Assembly: GCF_024273235.1 (NCBI RefSeq)
Contig: NZ_JANBVH010000016.1
Span: 42,429-106,428, forward strand
Source of the DNA: Sphingomonas faeni
GTDB lineage: Bacteria > Pseudomonadota > Alphaproteobacteria > Sphingomonadales > Sphingomonadaceae
Reading direction: 5' to 3'
Length of the DNA: 64,000 bases
A model generated the notes under the pieces. That model did no database searches, had not been told where the DNA came from, and saw only the letters and a list, made by a program, of their open reading frames with translations. Positions within the stretch are counted from its first letter, which is position 1, and each line of letters starts with the position of its first letter. Below are positions 16,912-26,497 of this stretch, piece by piece. The translations under genes and the position numbers were made by a program.

Positions 16912-17840
16912 CCGGCCCCACCGACCCACCCCAGTCGACGATCCAGTCGACCCGCGCGGCCGTGCTGATTCCGTTCGGCATCGTCACGCTGATCTGGGGC
17001 TCGACCTGGCTCGTCATCCGCGACCAGATCGCGGTGGTGCCGGCGAGCTGGTCGATCAGCTACCGCTTCCTCGTCGCCGGCATCGCGATGGCGATCTATG
17101 CGGGCGTAAAGCGCGAGAGCTTCCGATTCGATGCCCGCGGCTACGCGTTCGCGGCGGTGATCGGCATCGCGTTGTTCACGTTCAATTTCAACTTCGTCTA
17201 CCGCGCCGAGCAATACGTCACCTCGGGACTGGTCGCGGTCGTGTTCGCGCTCCTGCTGGTCCCCAACGCGATCTTCGGCCGCATCTTCCTCAAGCAACGG
17301 CTCGGACGGCAGCTGATGTTCGGATGCGCGGTGGCGATGGCGGGGGTCGCATTGCTGTTCGTCAACGAGGCGCGGGTCGATCCGCACGGGCCACGCTCCG
17401 CGACTATCGGCATCGTGCTGACGCTATGCGGCGTGATGGCCGCGTCGGTCGCCAACGTCATCCAGGGCAGCGCGTTCGCCAAACGCTATCCGATGGCGCC
17501 GACGCTGGCGATGGCGATGCTGATCGGCGCGTGCCTCGACGCCGCCTTCGCCTGGATCACCACCGGGCCACCGGTGTTCGAGCCGCGCTTCGGCTATGTC
17601 GCCGGCATCCTCTATCTCGGCGTGTTCGCGTCGGCGCTCGCCTTCCCGCTCTATTTCAACGTCATCCGCGCGATCGGCCCGGCCAAGGCGGCCTATTCGG
17701 GCGTGATCGTGCCCGTCATCGCGATGCTGTTATCGACGATCTTCGAGCGCTATCACTGGTCGACCCTCGCGGTCGCCGGCGCCGTGCTGTCGGGCATCGG
17801 ACTCGTCATCGCACTCAGCGCGCGCAGGCCGGCGCGGTAG
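16908..17840 (+). CDS. EamA/DMT-family permease
   Basis: 310 residues with about ten hydrophobic spans in two EamA repeats (FGIVTLIWGSTWLVIRDQ opens the first; AYSGVIVPVIAMLLSTIFERYHWS lies in the second). Members export amino acids and metabolites. The GTG start at 16908 overlaps the threonine aldolase stop. Its last 88 bases overlap the 3' end of the convergent epimerase-like gene on the other strand. Substrate unknown. Confidence 0.88.
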   Translation: MTGPTDPPQSTIQSTRAAVLIPFGIVTLIWGSTWLVIRDQIAVVPASWSISYRFLVAGIAMAIYAGVKRESFRFDARGYAFAAVIGIALFTFNFNFVYRAEQYVTSGLVAVVFALLLVPNAIFGRIFLKQRLGRQLMFGCAVAMAGVALLFVNEARVDPHGPRSATIGIVLTLCGVMAASVANVIQGSAFAKRYPMAPTLAMAMLIGACLDAAFAWITTGPPVFEPRFGYVAGILYLGVFASALAFPLYFNVIRAIGPAKAAYSGVIVPVIAMLLSTIFERYHWSTLAVAGAVLSGIGLVIALSARRPAR

Positions 17841-18589
17841 TCGGGCCAAGCGGGCGTCCAGCCGAGCACCCGCTTCGCCTTGCCGTTCGCCACCCGCCGG
17901 TTCTCGTTATAAAAGCCGCGCCCCATCGCCGAGAGTTCCTCGAGCGTCACGAACGGCGGCGCGGGCATCCCGAGCAGCATCGCCGCGAACGCCACCACGT
18001 CGTTCTGCGATGCGGGCACGTCGTCCGCGATGTTGTACGCCCCCGCCGGCGCGTCGAACCCGGCGATCACGCCCGAGACGATGTCGTCGACATGCGCGCG
18101 GCTGAACACCTGCCCGGGACGATCGATCCGGTGCGCCTTCCCGTCGCGCACCCGATCGAGCGGCGAGCGGCCGGGGCCATAGATTCCCGGCAACCGGAAC
18201 GTCCGCGCGCCAATCGCAAGCCAGTCCGCATCCGCCGCCGCCCGCGCGCTCCGGCGGCCACCGCCAATCGGCGCCGTCTCGTCCACCCACGCGCCTTGCG
18301 CATCGCCGTACACGCCAGTCGACGACAGATAGCCGAGCCAAGCGCGCGTCCGCAGCAACAGCGAACCGTAGCGGCCGAGCACCGGGTCCGCCTCATGCTC
18401 GGGCGGCACCGACGACAGGATATGCGTCGCCGCGGCAATCTCCGCCGTCACCGCATCCGTATCGTCGAACCGGATCGTATCGCCGCGACCGTCGCGCGTC
18501 GTACCGACGACATGCCAGCCATCCGCCGCCAGCCGCTCCGCGATCCGCGACGCGGTGTACCCCAGCCCGAAGATCAGCAGCCGGCTCAT
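17753..18589 (-). CDS. NAD(P)-binding epimerase-like extended SDR protein
   Basis: 278 residues. The glycine-rich nucleotide loop is FGLGYTASRIAERL (residues 7-20), and YLSSTGVYGD and GPGRSPLDRV mark the extended-SDR/YeeZ-like sugar-epimerase group. The usual YxxxK dyad is not obvious, since YLSSTGVYGDAQGAWVDE lacks a lysine three residues after the tyrosine, so enzymatic activity is uncertain. Start ATG 18589 is four bases after the M28 peptidase stop, implying an operon. The 3' end lies inside the convergent permease gene. Confidence 0.8.
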   Translation of the reverse strand: MSRLLIFGLGYTASRIAERLAADGWHVVGTTRDGRGDTIRFDDTDAVTAEIAAATHILSSVPPEHEADPVLGRYGSLLLRTRAWLGYLSSTGVYGDAQGAWVDETAPIGGGRRSARAAADADWLAIGARTFRLPGIYGPGRSPLDRVRDGKAHRIDRPGQVFSRAHVDDIVSGVIAGFDAPAGAYNIADDVPASQNDVVAFAAMLLGMPAPPFVTLEELSAMGRGFYNENRRVANGKAKRVLGWTPAWPDYRAGLRALSAMTSPMPDSTAPATARVDQ

Positions 18590-18593
18590 ACGA

Positions 18594-20312
18594 TCAGTTC
18601 CCCGTTCCGGTAGGTGCCATCGGCCCCTTGTAGAGCGTCCCGAAATAATCGCCCGCATTCCACACCGGCCGCTGCGCCCCGTCGGCGATCTCGCGCGCGA
18701 TCCGGTAGTTCGCATCGACGAACCGCACGCCCTGATCCCACAGGATCGGCTGCGTCAGGTCGTCCGACGGCTTGTGGTAATTGTTCGCCATGAAATAGGC
18801 GACGGCGGCCTTGCCCGGCCCCTTCTGACCCGGCCACAGGAAGACCGCCGGGATGCCCTTCTGGACGAAGCGGAAATGGTCGGAACGGACGAAGATGCCC
18901 TCCTCCGGCATCGGATCGGGCGACAGGCCGACTCCGATCGTCGCCACCGCCTTCTGCACGATCGGGCCGATCGTCGAACGCTCGGCGCCAAATACCACCA
19001 TGTCCTCGAACTTGTAGGTCAGGATCGGCATGTCGAGGTTCACGTCCGCGACGATCGAGGTCAGCGGCACGGTCGGGTGGTTGGTGAAATAATCGCTGCC
19101 GACCAGCCCCTTCTCCTCGCCGGTGACAGCCAGGAACATGATCGTCCGCTTCGGCGCCTGCCCGCTGGCCGTGAAGCGCTTGGCCTCCTCGATCAGGCTG
19201 GCGATGCCGATCGCGTTGTCGAGCGCGCCATTGTTGAGCGCGTCGCCCTTCACAGGCTTGGTGATGCCGATGTGATCGAGATGCGCCGACAGCACGACGA
19301 CCTCCTTGCCGACCACCGGATCGCTGCCGGGGATCACGCCGACCACGTTGCTGCTCGCGGCGGGCACGAAGCCCGTCTTGGTCGCAACCGTCAGCGTGCC
19401 AAGCAATGGCATCGACTTGAACTTGGCGTTGTCGCTGTCCGCATGCTTGACGATCCGGCTCCACGGCGTCTTCGCACCGGCGAAAAGCTTGGCCGCGCCC
19501 ACCATGCTGACCGTGCCGAGCGACGGCGCACCGGGCGCATCGACCCTACCGGTCCCATCCGGGTTCGCCCACGTCATCCGCGGCGTTGCATAAGAGTCCG
19601 CCAGCTTGGCGAAGGTCCGCACCTTGGCCGAGCGCGGGCTCTCCAGCGTAATCACGCCGACCGCGCCCTTGGCCTGCGCGATCGCCGCCTTGGTGCCGCC
19701 CGACCCGAAGAACGCGCGCTCCTCGCCACCGAACCGCGCGGGCGAGCCGCCGAAATAGGCGACGATCTTGCCGCGCACGTCGACGCCCTTGTAATCGTCC
19801 TGGCCATATTGCGGCGCATCGATGCCATAGCCGACGAACACCACCGGCGCCGACACGCTCGTCTCTGCCTTCGCGCCGTTTGCGGCGGGCACATAGTCCT
19901 CACCGAAGACCAGCGGCTGCGCGGCCCCGCGACCGGTCCAGACGAAATCGCCCTTGCTCGCCGCCTTGTACGACACCAGCGGCACTTTCTGGAGATAGCC
20001 GCCCTGATCGCCACCGGGACGAAGGCCTGCCGCATAGAATTGCGCGGCGACATATTGCGCGGCAATGTCGAACTCGGGGCTGCCAGCCTCGCGCCCCTTC
20101 ATCGCATCCGACGCGAGGAACAGCACATGCGCCTTCATCGCCGCCTGGTCGGCCGGCAGTGGGGCCGCAAGCTTTGCGTTCAGTTCGGCAGCGTTCGAAG
20201 CCATTGCCGGCGCGGCCTGAGGTGCAGGCGCGGGCGCAGTCTGGGGCGCGGTCTGCGCCAGGGCGGACGTAGAAAGCGCGAGCAACGCGAGCGCGCCGAG
20301 AGGACGATACAT
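18594..20312 (-). CDS. Secreted M28-family zinc peptidase with PA-type insert
   Basis: 572 residues. N-terminal signal peptide MYRPLGALALLALSTSALA, then a Pro/Ala-rich linker. A PA-like domain (roughly residues 100-300) is followed by the M28 catalytic core. Metal ligands are visible as SAHLDHIG (H), GALDNAIG (D), TGEEKGLVGS (E-E), VNLDMPI (D) and NNYHKPSDD (H), so the two-zinc site is intact. Aminopeptidase or related activity in the periplasm is expected. It is the first gene of a pair with the epimerase-like gene. Confidence 0.9.
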   Translation of the reverse strand: MYRPLGALALLALSTSALAQTAPQTAPAPAPQAAPAMASNAAELNAKLAAPLPADQAAMKAHVLFLASDAMKGREAGSPEFDIAAQYVAAQFYAAGLRPGGDQGGYLQKVPLVSYKAASKGDFVWTGRGAAQPLVFGEDYVPAANGAKAETSVSAPVVFVGYGIDAPQYGQDDYKGVDVRGKIVAYFGGSPARFGGEERAFFGSGGTKAAIAQAKGAVGVITLESPRSAKVRTFAKLADSYATPRMTWANPDGTGRVDAPGAPSLGTVSMVGAAKLFAGAKTPWSRIVKHADSDNAKFKSMPLLGTLTVATKTGFVPAASSNVVGVIPGSDPVVGKEVVVLSAHLDHIGITKPVKGDALNNGALDNAIGIASLIEEAKRFTASGQAPKRTIMFLAVTGEEKGLVGSDYFTNHPTVPLTSIVADVNLDMPILTYKFEDMVVFGAERSTIGPIVQKAVATIGVGLSPDPMPEEGIFVRSDHFRFVQKGIPAVFLWPGQKGPGKAAVAYFMANNYHKPSDDLTQPILWDQGVRFVDANYRIAREIADGAQRPVWNAGDYFGTLYKGPMAPTGTGN

Positions 20313-20418
20313 CCGGAAATCCTTGCAAAGGGAACGTGTTGCCCGGGCGTAGCATCCACCGTCACCCGCGCAAGCTTTGGCTGGCGATAGGCGGCCGCGG
20401 CCCTATATTCGCCAGCAT

Positions 20419-23007
20419 ATGCTCGACATCCAGAACAGTCTCGCCCACCCGCTCGTCATTCGTCGCGAGGAGTATACCCCGCCGGAATGGCTGGTCCCCG
20501 AGACGAAGCTGGATTTCGACCTCGATCCGGCGACCACGCGGGTTACTGCGACCTTGTCCGTCACGCGCAACGGCGATCACACCGCGCCGCTGCGGCTCGA
20601 CGGCGCAGGACAAAAGCCGCTCTCGGTCACGGTCGACGGCGTCGCGATCAACGACTGGCGGATCGATGGCGAACAGCTCGTCATCCCCCTCGCCGGCACC
20701 GCGCATATCGTCGAGACGCAAGTCGAGATCGCCCCCGATCGCAACACGCAACTGATGGGGCTCTACGCCTCGGGCGGCAATCTCTGCACGCAGTGCGAGG
20801 CGGAAGGCTTCCGCCGTATCACCTATTTCCCCGACCGCCCCGACGTGCTCAGCGTCTATTCGGTCCAGATGACCGCCGACAGGAAGCACTTCCCGGTACT
20901 GCTCGCGAACGGCGATCCGGTCGCGCAGGGCGATCTCGACGACGGTCGCCACTGGGCGACGTGGCATGACCCGTTCCCCAAACCCTCCTATTTGTTCGCG
21001 CTAGTCGCCGGCGATCTAGCCGTGAACCGCAGCAGCTTCACGACGATGTCGGGGCGCAAGGTCTCGCTCGGGATCTGGGTGCGCGAGGCCGACCTCCCCA
21101 AGACCGACCACGCGTTGAAGGCGCTCGAACTCGCGATGGCGTGGGACGAGACGACCTATGGCCGCGAGTACGATCTGGACGTGTTCAACATCGTCGCGGT
21201 CGACGACTTCAACTTCGGTGCGATGGAGAACAAGGGCCTCAACATCTTCAACTCGCGCTACATCCTGGCCGACCCGGATACCGCGACCGATTATGATTAC
21301 GACGCGATCGCCGCGGTCGTCGCGCACGAATATTTCCACAATTGGTCGGGCAACCGGATCACCTGCCGCGACTGGTTCCAGCTGTCGTTGAAGGAAGGCT
21401 TCACCGTCTACCGCGACCAGGGTTTCTCCGCCGACCAGGGCTCGCGCGCGGTCAAGCGGATCGAGGACGTCCGGGGCCTGCGCGCCTCGCAATTTCCCGA
21501 GGATTCCGGGCCTCTGGCACATCCGGTGCGCCCTGAATCGTACCAGGAGATCTCGAACTTCTACACCGCGACGATCTACAACAAGGGCGCCGAGCTGATC
21601 CGGATGATGGCCGCGATCCTCGGACCGCAGGGCTTCCGCGCGGGCACCGACCTGTATTTCGATCGCTACGACGGCACGGCGGCGACCTGCGAGGATTTCG
21701 TCACCTCGATGGAAGAAGGCGGTAACGTCGACCTCACCCAGTTCCGCCTCTGGTATTCGCAGGCCGGCACGCCACGCGTCTCCGCCAGCCTTTCACAGGA
21801 CGGCGGTCGCGCGACGTTGCGCCTCGCCCAGCAAGTCCCCGCGACGCCGGGCCAGCCGGTGAAGTCGCCGATGGTGCTACCGTTGCGGATCAAGCTGTTC
21901 GGGGCGGACTCCGGTGCGGCGCTGACCGACGAACGCCTCGTCCTGTTCGACGACACGCTCGACACGATCGCGTTCGAAGGCCTCGCCGAGCGCGCGGTTC
22001 TCTCCATCAATCGTGGCTTCTCCGCACCGGTGGTGGTCGAGAGCGACCGCACCGCCGCCGAACTCGCCTTCCTCAGCGCGCACGACGACGATCCGTTCGC
22101 GCGCTACGAGGCGATGCAGCAACTTATGCTCGATACGCTCGTCGCGTCGGTCGAAGGCCGCGCGGACCATGAGAGCGTGATCGCCGCCGTCGCCAACACG
22201 CTCGATAATCCGGACCTCGATCTGGCGTTCGTCGCAGAGGCCGTGTTGCTGCCGTCGGAGAGCTTCATCGGCGACCAGATGGCCGTCGTCGATCCCGACG
22301 CGATCTTCCGCGCCCGCGAGGCGCTGCGTCGCGATCTCGGCACGCGGCTCGAAGAGCAATGGCGGCAGGCTTACGCGCGTGGCGAGGGTCAGCCCTATGC
22401 CTATACGCCAGAGGGCAAGGGTCTCCGTCGCCTGCGGACGGTAGCGCTCGGCTATATCTCCGCGAGCGGCGCGGACGATGCGGCCGACCTAGCCTTCGCC
22501 CAGTTCGATTCGGCGGACAACATGACCGACCGGATGGGCGCCCTGACGACGCTCGTCAGCAGCGCGTCCGACCTCCGCACCACCGCGCTCGACATTTTCT
22601 ACAGCCAATATTGCGACAATCCGCTCGTCCTCGACAAATGGTTCCAGGCGCAGGCGCAGTCGTCGCGCGACGATACCGGCGCGGTCGTCGCCGGGCTGGC
22701 CGAGCATGCCGACTTCACGCTGACCAACCCCAACCGCGCCCGCTCGCTGATCGGCGCGTTCGGCGCGAACCAGCGCGCGTTCAATACCGCGGACGGGAGC
22801 GGGTACAGGTTCCTCGCGGACCAGCTGATCGCGCTCGACCGGCTGAACCCGCAGACCGCGGCGAAACTCCTGCCACCGCTGGGTCGGTGGCGTCGGTTCG
22901 ATGCGGCGCGCGCCGGGTTGATGCGCGCGGAACTGGAGCGGATCGTGCGGACGCCGGGGCTTTCGAAGGACCTGTTCGAACAGGCGTCCAAGAGTTTGGA
23001 AGGCTGA
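20419..23007 (+). CDS. pepN: Aminopeptidase N (M1 family)
   Basis: 862 residues, close to the E. coli PepN length. Exopeptidase motif GAMEN is in NFGAMENKGLNIF; zinc motif is HEYFH with H303, E304, H307 and E326 (HExxH-x18-E). C-terminal half is the long helical domain characteristic of PepN. Cytoplasmic peptide turnover is the expected role. ATG 20419 (MLDIQN) is chosen over an in-frame upstream ATG at 20377 that adds 14 residues unlike the family. It is transcribed divergently from the M28 peptidase. Confidence 0.95.
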   Translation: MLDIQNSLAHPLVIRREEYTPPEWLVPETKLDFDLDPATTRVTATLSVTRNGDHTAPLRLDGAGQKPLSVTVDGVAINDWRIDGEQLVIPLAGTAHIVETQVEIAPDRNTQLMGLYASGGNLCTQCEAEGFRRITYFPDRPDVLSVYSVQMTADRKHFPVLLANGDPVAQGDLDDGRHWATWHDPFPKPSYLFALVAGDLAVNRSSFTTMSGRKVSLGIWVREADLPKTDHALKALELAMAWDETTYGREYDLDVFNIVAVDDFNFGAMENKGLNIFNSRYILADPDTATDYDYDAIAAVVAHEYFHNWSGNRITCRDWFQLSLKEGFTVYRDQGFSADQGSRAVKRIEDVRGLRASQFPEDSGPLAHPVRPESYQEISNFYTATIYNKGAELIRMMAAILGPQGFRAGTDLYFDRYDGTAATCEDFVTSMEEGGNVDLTQFRLWYSQAGTPRVSASLSQDGGRATLRLAQQVPATPGQPVKSPMVLPLRIKLFGADSGAALTDERLVLFDDTLDTIAFEGLAERAVLSINRGFSAPVVVESDRTAAELAFLSAHDDDPFARYEAMQQLMLDTLVASVEGRADHESVIAAVANTLDNPDLDLAFVAEAVLLPSESFIGDQMAVVDPDAIFRAREALRRDLGTRLEEQWRQAYARGEGQPYAYTPEGKGLRRLRTVALGYISASGADDAADLAFAQFDSADNMTDRMGALTTLVSSASDLRTTALDIFYSQYCDNPLVLDKWFQAQAQSSRDDTGAVVAGLAEHADFTLTNPNRARSLIGAFGANQRAFNTADGSGYRFLADQLIALDRLNPQTAAKLLPPLGRWRRFDAARAGLMRAELERIVRTPGLSKDLFEQASKSLEG

Positions 23008-23016
23008 ACTGAATCT

Positions 23017-23133
23017 GATCCTCCCCTGCAAGGGGAGGTGGCGCGAAGCGACGGAGGGGTGACACCCTATCGACGGCGCGTCACCCCTCCGTCAGCGCAA
23101 TGCGCTGCCACCTCCCCCTAGCGGGGGAGGATC
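23017..23133. repeat. Type-A variant paired palindrome
   Basis: Copy with CCTCCCCTGCAAGGGGAGG at the left end and CTCCCCCTAGCGGGGGAG at the right, and 'gacggaggggtgac'/'gtcacccctccgtc' inner arms. Same architecture as the other type-A elements; it lies between convergent pepN and tadA. Confidence 0.85.
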
Positions 23134-23146
23134 ATCGGCACTGCCC

Positions 23147-23596
23147 CTACCGACGACTCGCAAAGAACTCCCGCAGGATGCCCGCCGCCTCGGTCTCGGC
23201 GATCCCCGCATAAACCTCAGGCCGGTGATGACACGTCGACTGGCCGAAAAACCGCGGGCCATGCTCGACCGCCCCGCCCTTCGCATCCGCCGCCCCATAA
23301 TAGAGCCGCGCGATCCGGGCATGCGCGATCGCCCCCGCGCACATCGCGCAAGGCTCCAGCGTCACCCAAAGATCGCACCCCTCGAGCCGGTCACTCCCCA
23401 GCGCCAGAGCCGCCGCGCGAATCGCCTGGATCTCGGCATGCGCGGTCGGATCGGACAGTGCTCGCGGCGCATTGGCGCCCACCGCGATAACCACCCCATC
23501 CTTCACGACGACGGCGCCGACCGGGACTTCCCCGGCCAGCGCCGCATCACGGGCCGCGTCGAGCGCGCGGCGCATGGGTTCGGGGACGGGGAACAT
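23147..23596 (-). CDS. tadA: tRNA adenosine(34) deaminase
   Basis: 149 residues. The cytidine-deaminase-type zinc site is complete: HAEIQAI supplies the zinc histidine and proton-shuttling glutamate, and PCAMCAG supplies two cysteines. TadA converts wobble A34 to inosine in arginine tRNA. C-terminal REFFASRR is standard. ATG 23596 gives the usual length. Essential housekeeping gene in most bacteria. Confidence 0.95.
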   Translation of the reverse strand: MFPVPEPMRRALDAARDAALAGEVPVGAVVVKDGVVIAVGANAPRALSDPTAHAEIQAIRAAALALGSDRLEGCDLWVTLEPCAMCAGAIAHARIARLYYGAADAKGGAVEHGPRFFGQSTCHHRPEVYAGIAETEAAGILREFFASRR

Positions 23597-23635
23597 GGCC
23601 TCAGGCCCTGCCCCGCCGTCCGCGTCGCGTAAAGC

Positions 23636-23854
23636 TCAGTTCGGCGCCTGGCTGTTGGCCGGCTTCTCGACGTTGATCGTCGGCACCGCCACGGTCTTGT
23701 TCTCGGTGCCGAGCGTGACCTTGGCGACGTCGGCCTGGAACTTCGGTGCCTGGACGACGCCCTGGCGGGTCTGGTCGATGTTGATGATCCCGAAATACAT
23801 CAGGCCGACCACGACCAGCACGACGATCGCGACGAGTGACAAGAGCGTACGCAT
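23636..23854 (-). CDS. Small single-span membrane protein, unknown function
   Basis: 72 residues: MRTLLSLVAIVVLVVVGLMYFG is one hydrophobic span or signal anchor, followed by a hydrophilic tail ending ANSQAPN. A purine-rich AGGGGA site precedes ATG 23854 at a good distance. I do not recognise a named domain. It is located between tadA and rpmB and is monocistronic by spacing. Confidence 0.72.
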   Translation of the reverse strand: MRTLLSLVAIVVLVVVGLMYFGIINIDQTRQGVVQAPKFQADVAKVTLGTENKTVAVPTINVEKPANSQAPN

Positions 23855-24014
23855 GAGACATCCCCTTTTTTCGAACAGTTCGATAGCGTAACAACGTCGC
23901 CGAGCGCTGCCGGTTGCACAACGTGTTTTACGCGCAATCGGTTGACGAAAGCCGGCGTGCCAGCTATCCGCGCGCCTTTCCGGGGTTCGTCCCGACACTT
24001 GAATAGGTAATCAC

Positions 24015-24314
24015 ATGTCGCGCATTTGCGAACTGACCGGCAAGGGCCGGATGGTCGGGAACAACGTCTCCCACGCCAACAACAAGACCAAGCGCACGTT
24101 CCTGCCGAACCTGCAGAACGTCACGTTGCTCTCCGATTCGCTCGAGAAGGGCGTCAAGCTGCGCGTCTCGACGCACGGCCTGCGCACCGTCGAGCATAAC
24201 GGTGGCCTCGACAACTGGCTGGTGAAGACCTCGGACGACAAGCTGTCGCTCCGCGTTCGCCGCCTGAAGCGCGAAGTCGTCAAGAAGATCGCAGCCTCGG
24301 CCGTCGCCGCCTAA
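24015..24314 (+). CDS. rpmB: Ribosomal protein L28
   Basis: 99 residues, opening [29 protein letters not shown], which is the conserved L28 head (zinc-independent CELTGK form). Long alphaproteobacterial version with C-terminal [14 protein letters not shown]. 50S subunit component. It is a single gene followed by a strong hairpin. Confidence 0.98.
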   Translation: MSRICELTGKGRMVGNNVSHANNKTKRTFLPNLQNVTLLSDSLEKGVKLRVSTHGLRTVEHNGGLDNWLVKTSDDKLSLRVRRLKREVVKKIAASAVAA

Positions 24315-24366
24315 CAGCGACGATTGAAGCTTGCCGCTGTATAGCGGCGGGCAAGACGATCGCCGC

Positions 24367-24395
24367 GGCCCGCCCTGCACACCGCAGGGCGGGCC
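24367..24395 (+). terminator. Rho-independent-like terminator of rpmB
   Basis: Perfect 12-bp stem (GGCCCGCCCTGC / GCAGGGCGGGCC) with a 5-base loop, about 50 bp after the rpmB stop. The following sequence has only a weak T tract. Confidence 0.7.
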
Positions 24396-24493
24396 GTCGG
24401 CGTTTGTGGGTGCTGGGATTGCTGGGATTAGCGCGTGATCTCCAATCCGTACCTCCCCTCGGCCGCCCCCCTCTGCCGCCCCCGCCCCCACCC

Positions 24494-24576
24494 GTCACCC
24501 CAGCGAAAGCTGGGGTATCCCAATTGACACGCGCCGCGACCCGAACGGGGAGATCCCAGCTTTCGCTGGGATGACG
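24494..24576. repeat. Type-D paired palindrome
   Basis: GTCACCCCAGC-GAAA-GCTGGGG at left and CCCAGC-TTTC-GCTGGGATGAC at right. Copies recur at 43871, 56077 and 57334. With the terminator it accounts for the 324-bp gene-free stretch after rpmB. Confidence 0.87.
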
Positions 24577-24638
24577 GCTGAGGGGCGGGGACGACCGGTA
24601 ATGTGGCAGGACTGGCGGCAGCTGACACTGGCTCGTCG

Positions 24639-25664
24639 CTACCGATCCAACCGAAACTTCAGCAGCAACGTCCGCTGGAGAAACATCTGGTTGTCATCCG
24701 ACACGATCCACACGATCGTCGCGCCGTTCTCCTCCGTCGTGTCGATCCCCTCGAAATTGTCGTGGATCAGCGGCGCATCGATCGTCGCGATCAGGCGTCC
24801 GCGCGCGATTCGCCCCGCCGCCACATCCCGCGCCGCCACCCGCGATATCCGCGCCGAGAACGTGAACGGCAGGCGAAACCCACGATCGAGCACCAGCAGG
24901 TCACCATTCGGCAACGCGGTCACGTCCGAAGGATCATACCGGCCATAAGGCTCGTAGGCGAAACGCGGAGGCGGCGCGGCACCAGTCGGATCGCCCGCGA
25001 AGATCAACGCCTGCCGCGTCTGCAGTCGCGCCTTCTCCGACCCGGTCCAGTCCGATCGACGGACATGCGTCTCCTCGCTGATCACGACGAATCGGCCATC
25101 CGGCAGCCGCGCCATCGATTCCGGCCCCCCGTTCGCCGGCCATTTGCGCATCGCGTCCGGCGCCACCCGCGCCTCGTACCGCACGAACCCCGGCGCATAA
25201 CGCCAGATCGTGTTGCCATCCTCGAACCCGACCCAGACCCTGCCCGTCGCCGGATCGATCGCCATCGATTCGCTGTCGCGGTCGCGCTTTTCCCAGCCGA
25301 TGCCCGGCCCGGCGGGCAGGTTGGCCAAGACGATGCGGTGCGGGCGCCAGTCCTGCCCCATGTCGAACTGCACGACATTGCCGCCGTCGCTGAGCAGCGT
25401 GAAGCGATTCCCGGTGACCGCGGCGGCGACGTCGAGCGACGAGAACCCGCCGAACGCCCGGTCGCGGCTGGCTAGCGCCACGCCACCGAGATAGGTCAGC
25501 CCCCCGACCCGCACGTGCCGCGGATTAGTACGGTCTAGCATCACGCGCGTTGCGGTGAGCTGCGCGCGATCACCGAGCAGGTCGAGCCGCGCCTCGCCCG
25601 ACCAGGTCGGCACGACCACGCAGACGCTCACACACACGAACAACAAGGTGAGCAAGAGCCGCAT
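24639..25664 (-). CDS. Exported esterase-like-activity-of-phytase family protein
   Basis: 341 residues. N-terminal hydrophobic signal MRLLLTLLFVCVSVCVVV. Repeated blade-like segments (LTYLGGVALASRD, FTLLSDGG, RVWVGFEDGNTIWRYAP, DRGFRLPFTFSARI, NFEGIDTTEENG) match the phytase-esterase-like beta-propeller family. Natural substrate is unknown for this family. ATG 25664 follows a GAGGA-type ribosome site. Confidence 0.8.
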   Translation of the reverse strand: MRLLLTLLFVCVSVCVVVPTWSGEARLDLLGDRAQLTATRVMLDRTNPRHVRVGGLTYLGGVALASRDRAFGGFSSLDVAAAVTGNRFTLLSDGGNVVQFDMGQDWRPHRIVLANLPAGPGIGWEKRDRDSESMAIDPATGRVWVGFEDGNTIWRYAPGFVRYEARVAPDAMRKWPANGGPESMARLPDGRFVVISEETHVRRSDWTGSEKARLQTRQALIFAGDPTGAAPPPRFAYEPYGRYDPSDVTALPNGDLLVLDRGFRLPFTFSARISRVAARDVAAGRIARGRLIATIDAPLIHDNFEGIDTTEENGATIVWIVSDDNQMFLQRTLLLKFRLDR

Positions 25665-25819
25665 CGGGTCCTCATAGGGCGTCCGGCGATCCGCGGAAGC
25701 ATGAACCGCGGATAACGGAGGCATTCAGGCTCGGCTCAATGCGAATCACCCATAAGCGTCTCATCGAGGATGGAAGCACGGCAGACGCCGCCGCCGAAAT
25801 CCCCAACGGGAGACGCACG

Positions 25820-26206
25820 ATGTTCAAGACTTTTACCCTCGCCGCCAGTGCCCTCGCATTGGGTGCGACCGCCCTCGTTCCCGCCACGGCCGATGCGCAG
25901 CGCTGGGGCTCGCGCTACGAGCGTGGCTACGATGGCTATCAGGGTGGCTACCGCGACAATGGCTACGATCGTGGCTATCGCCAGTATCGCGGCAACGATC
26001 GCCGCTACAACTACAACCCCCGCAATCGTCGCGGTTGCGACAACAGCGGTGGCACGATCGTCGGCGCACTCGCCGGCGGCCTGCTCGGCCACACCATCGC
26101 CGGTCGCGGTGACCGGACGCTCGGCGCAGTGCTAGGCGCAGCGGGCGGTGGCCTCGCCGGCAATGCGATCGATAGGTCGGATAACCCGCGATATTGCCGG
26201 CGCTAA
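25820..26206 (+). CDS. Exported glycine-zipper protein (17-kDa antigen/RcnB-like)
   Basis: 128 residues. Signal peptide ends ATADA followed by Q. The central part is rich in Tyr/Arg/Gly/Asp (RGYDGYQGGYRDNGYDRG). C-terminal GGTIVGALAGGLLGHTIAGRGDRTLGA is a glycine-zipper two-helix hairpin typical of outer-membrane-associated proteins. Two Cys residues flank the zipper. Role in envelope unknown. A strong terminator follows. Confidence 0.82.
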   Translation: MFKTFTLAASALALGATALVPATADAQRWGSRYERGYDGYQGGYRDNGYDRGYRQYRGNDRRYNYNPRNRRGCDNSGGTIVGALAGGLLGHTIAGRGDRTLGAVLGAAGGGLAGNAIDRSDNPRYCRR

Positions 26207-26370
26207 GCCCGGCAACGGGCCGGTGCTCGCCGCAAAGCGGCCGAGCACCCGCCGGCCCGGACGGCGGGCAGGCCCAGCCCGGCCCGACCGACGACGGCTT
26301 CGCCGACGTCGCGCCCGCTCAGGCCACCACACCAGTTTCCCAGTTCCCTCGCGTAGCGTATCGAGGGCGA

Positions 26371-26399
26371 GGGCCGGCTTCCCGTTCGGAAGCCGGCCC
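26371..26399 (+). terminator. Rho-independent terminator
   Basis: Arms GGGCCGGCTTCC and GGAAGCCGGCCC (12 bp) around a CGTTC loop, followed by TTTGTTC. Position 165 bp after the glycine-zipper gene, in its direction. Confidence 0.8.
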
Positions 26400-26413
26400 T
26401 TTGTTCGTCCACT

Positions 26414-26491
26414 GTTTTCCTGCGAACGCAGGAATCCAGGATTACTCGGCCCAGCGCCCGCAACCCTGGGCTCCTGCGTGCGCAGGAGAAC
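26414..26491. repeat. Type-C paired palindrome
   Basis: TTCCTGC-GAAC-GCAGGAA and CTCCTGC-GTGC-GCAGGAG around the usual 'ccaggattac...cccgcaaccctggg' spacer; a diverged copy with tetraloop GAAC/GTGC. Confidence 0.75.
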
Positions 26492-26497
26492 GAGACG

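Noticed and set aside
18555..20390. 611-codon open frame antisense to the M28 peptidase
   Set aside because: Shadow frame; Arg/His/Asp-rich with no domain.
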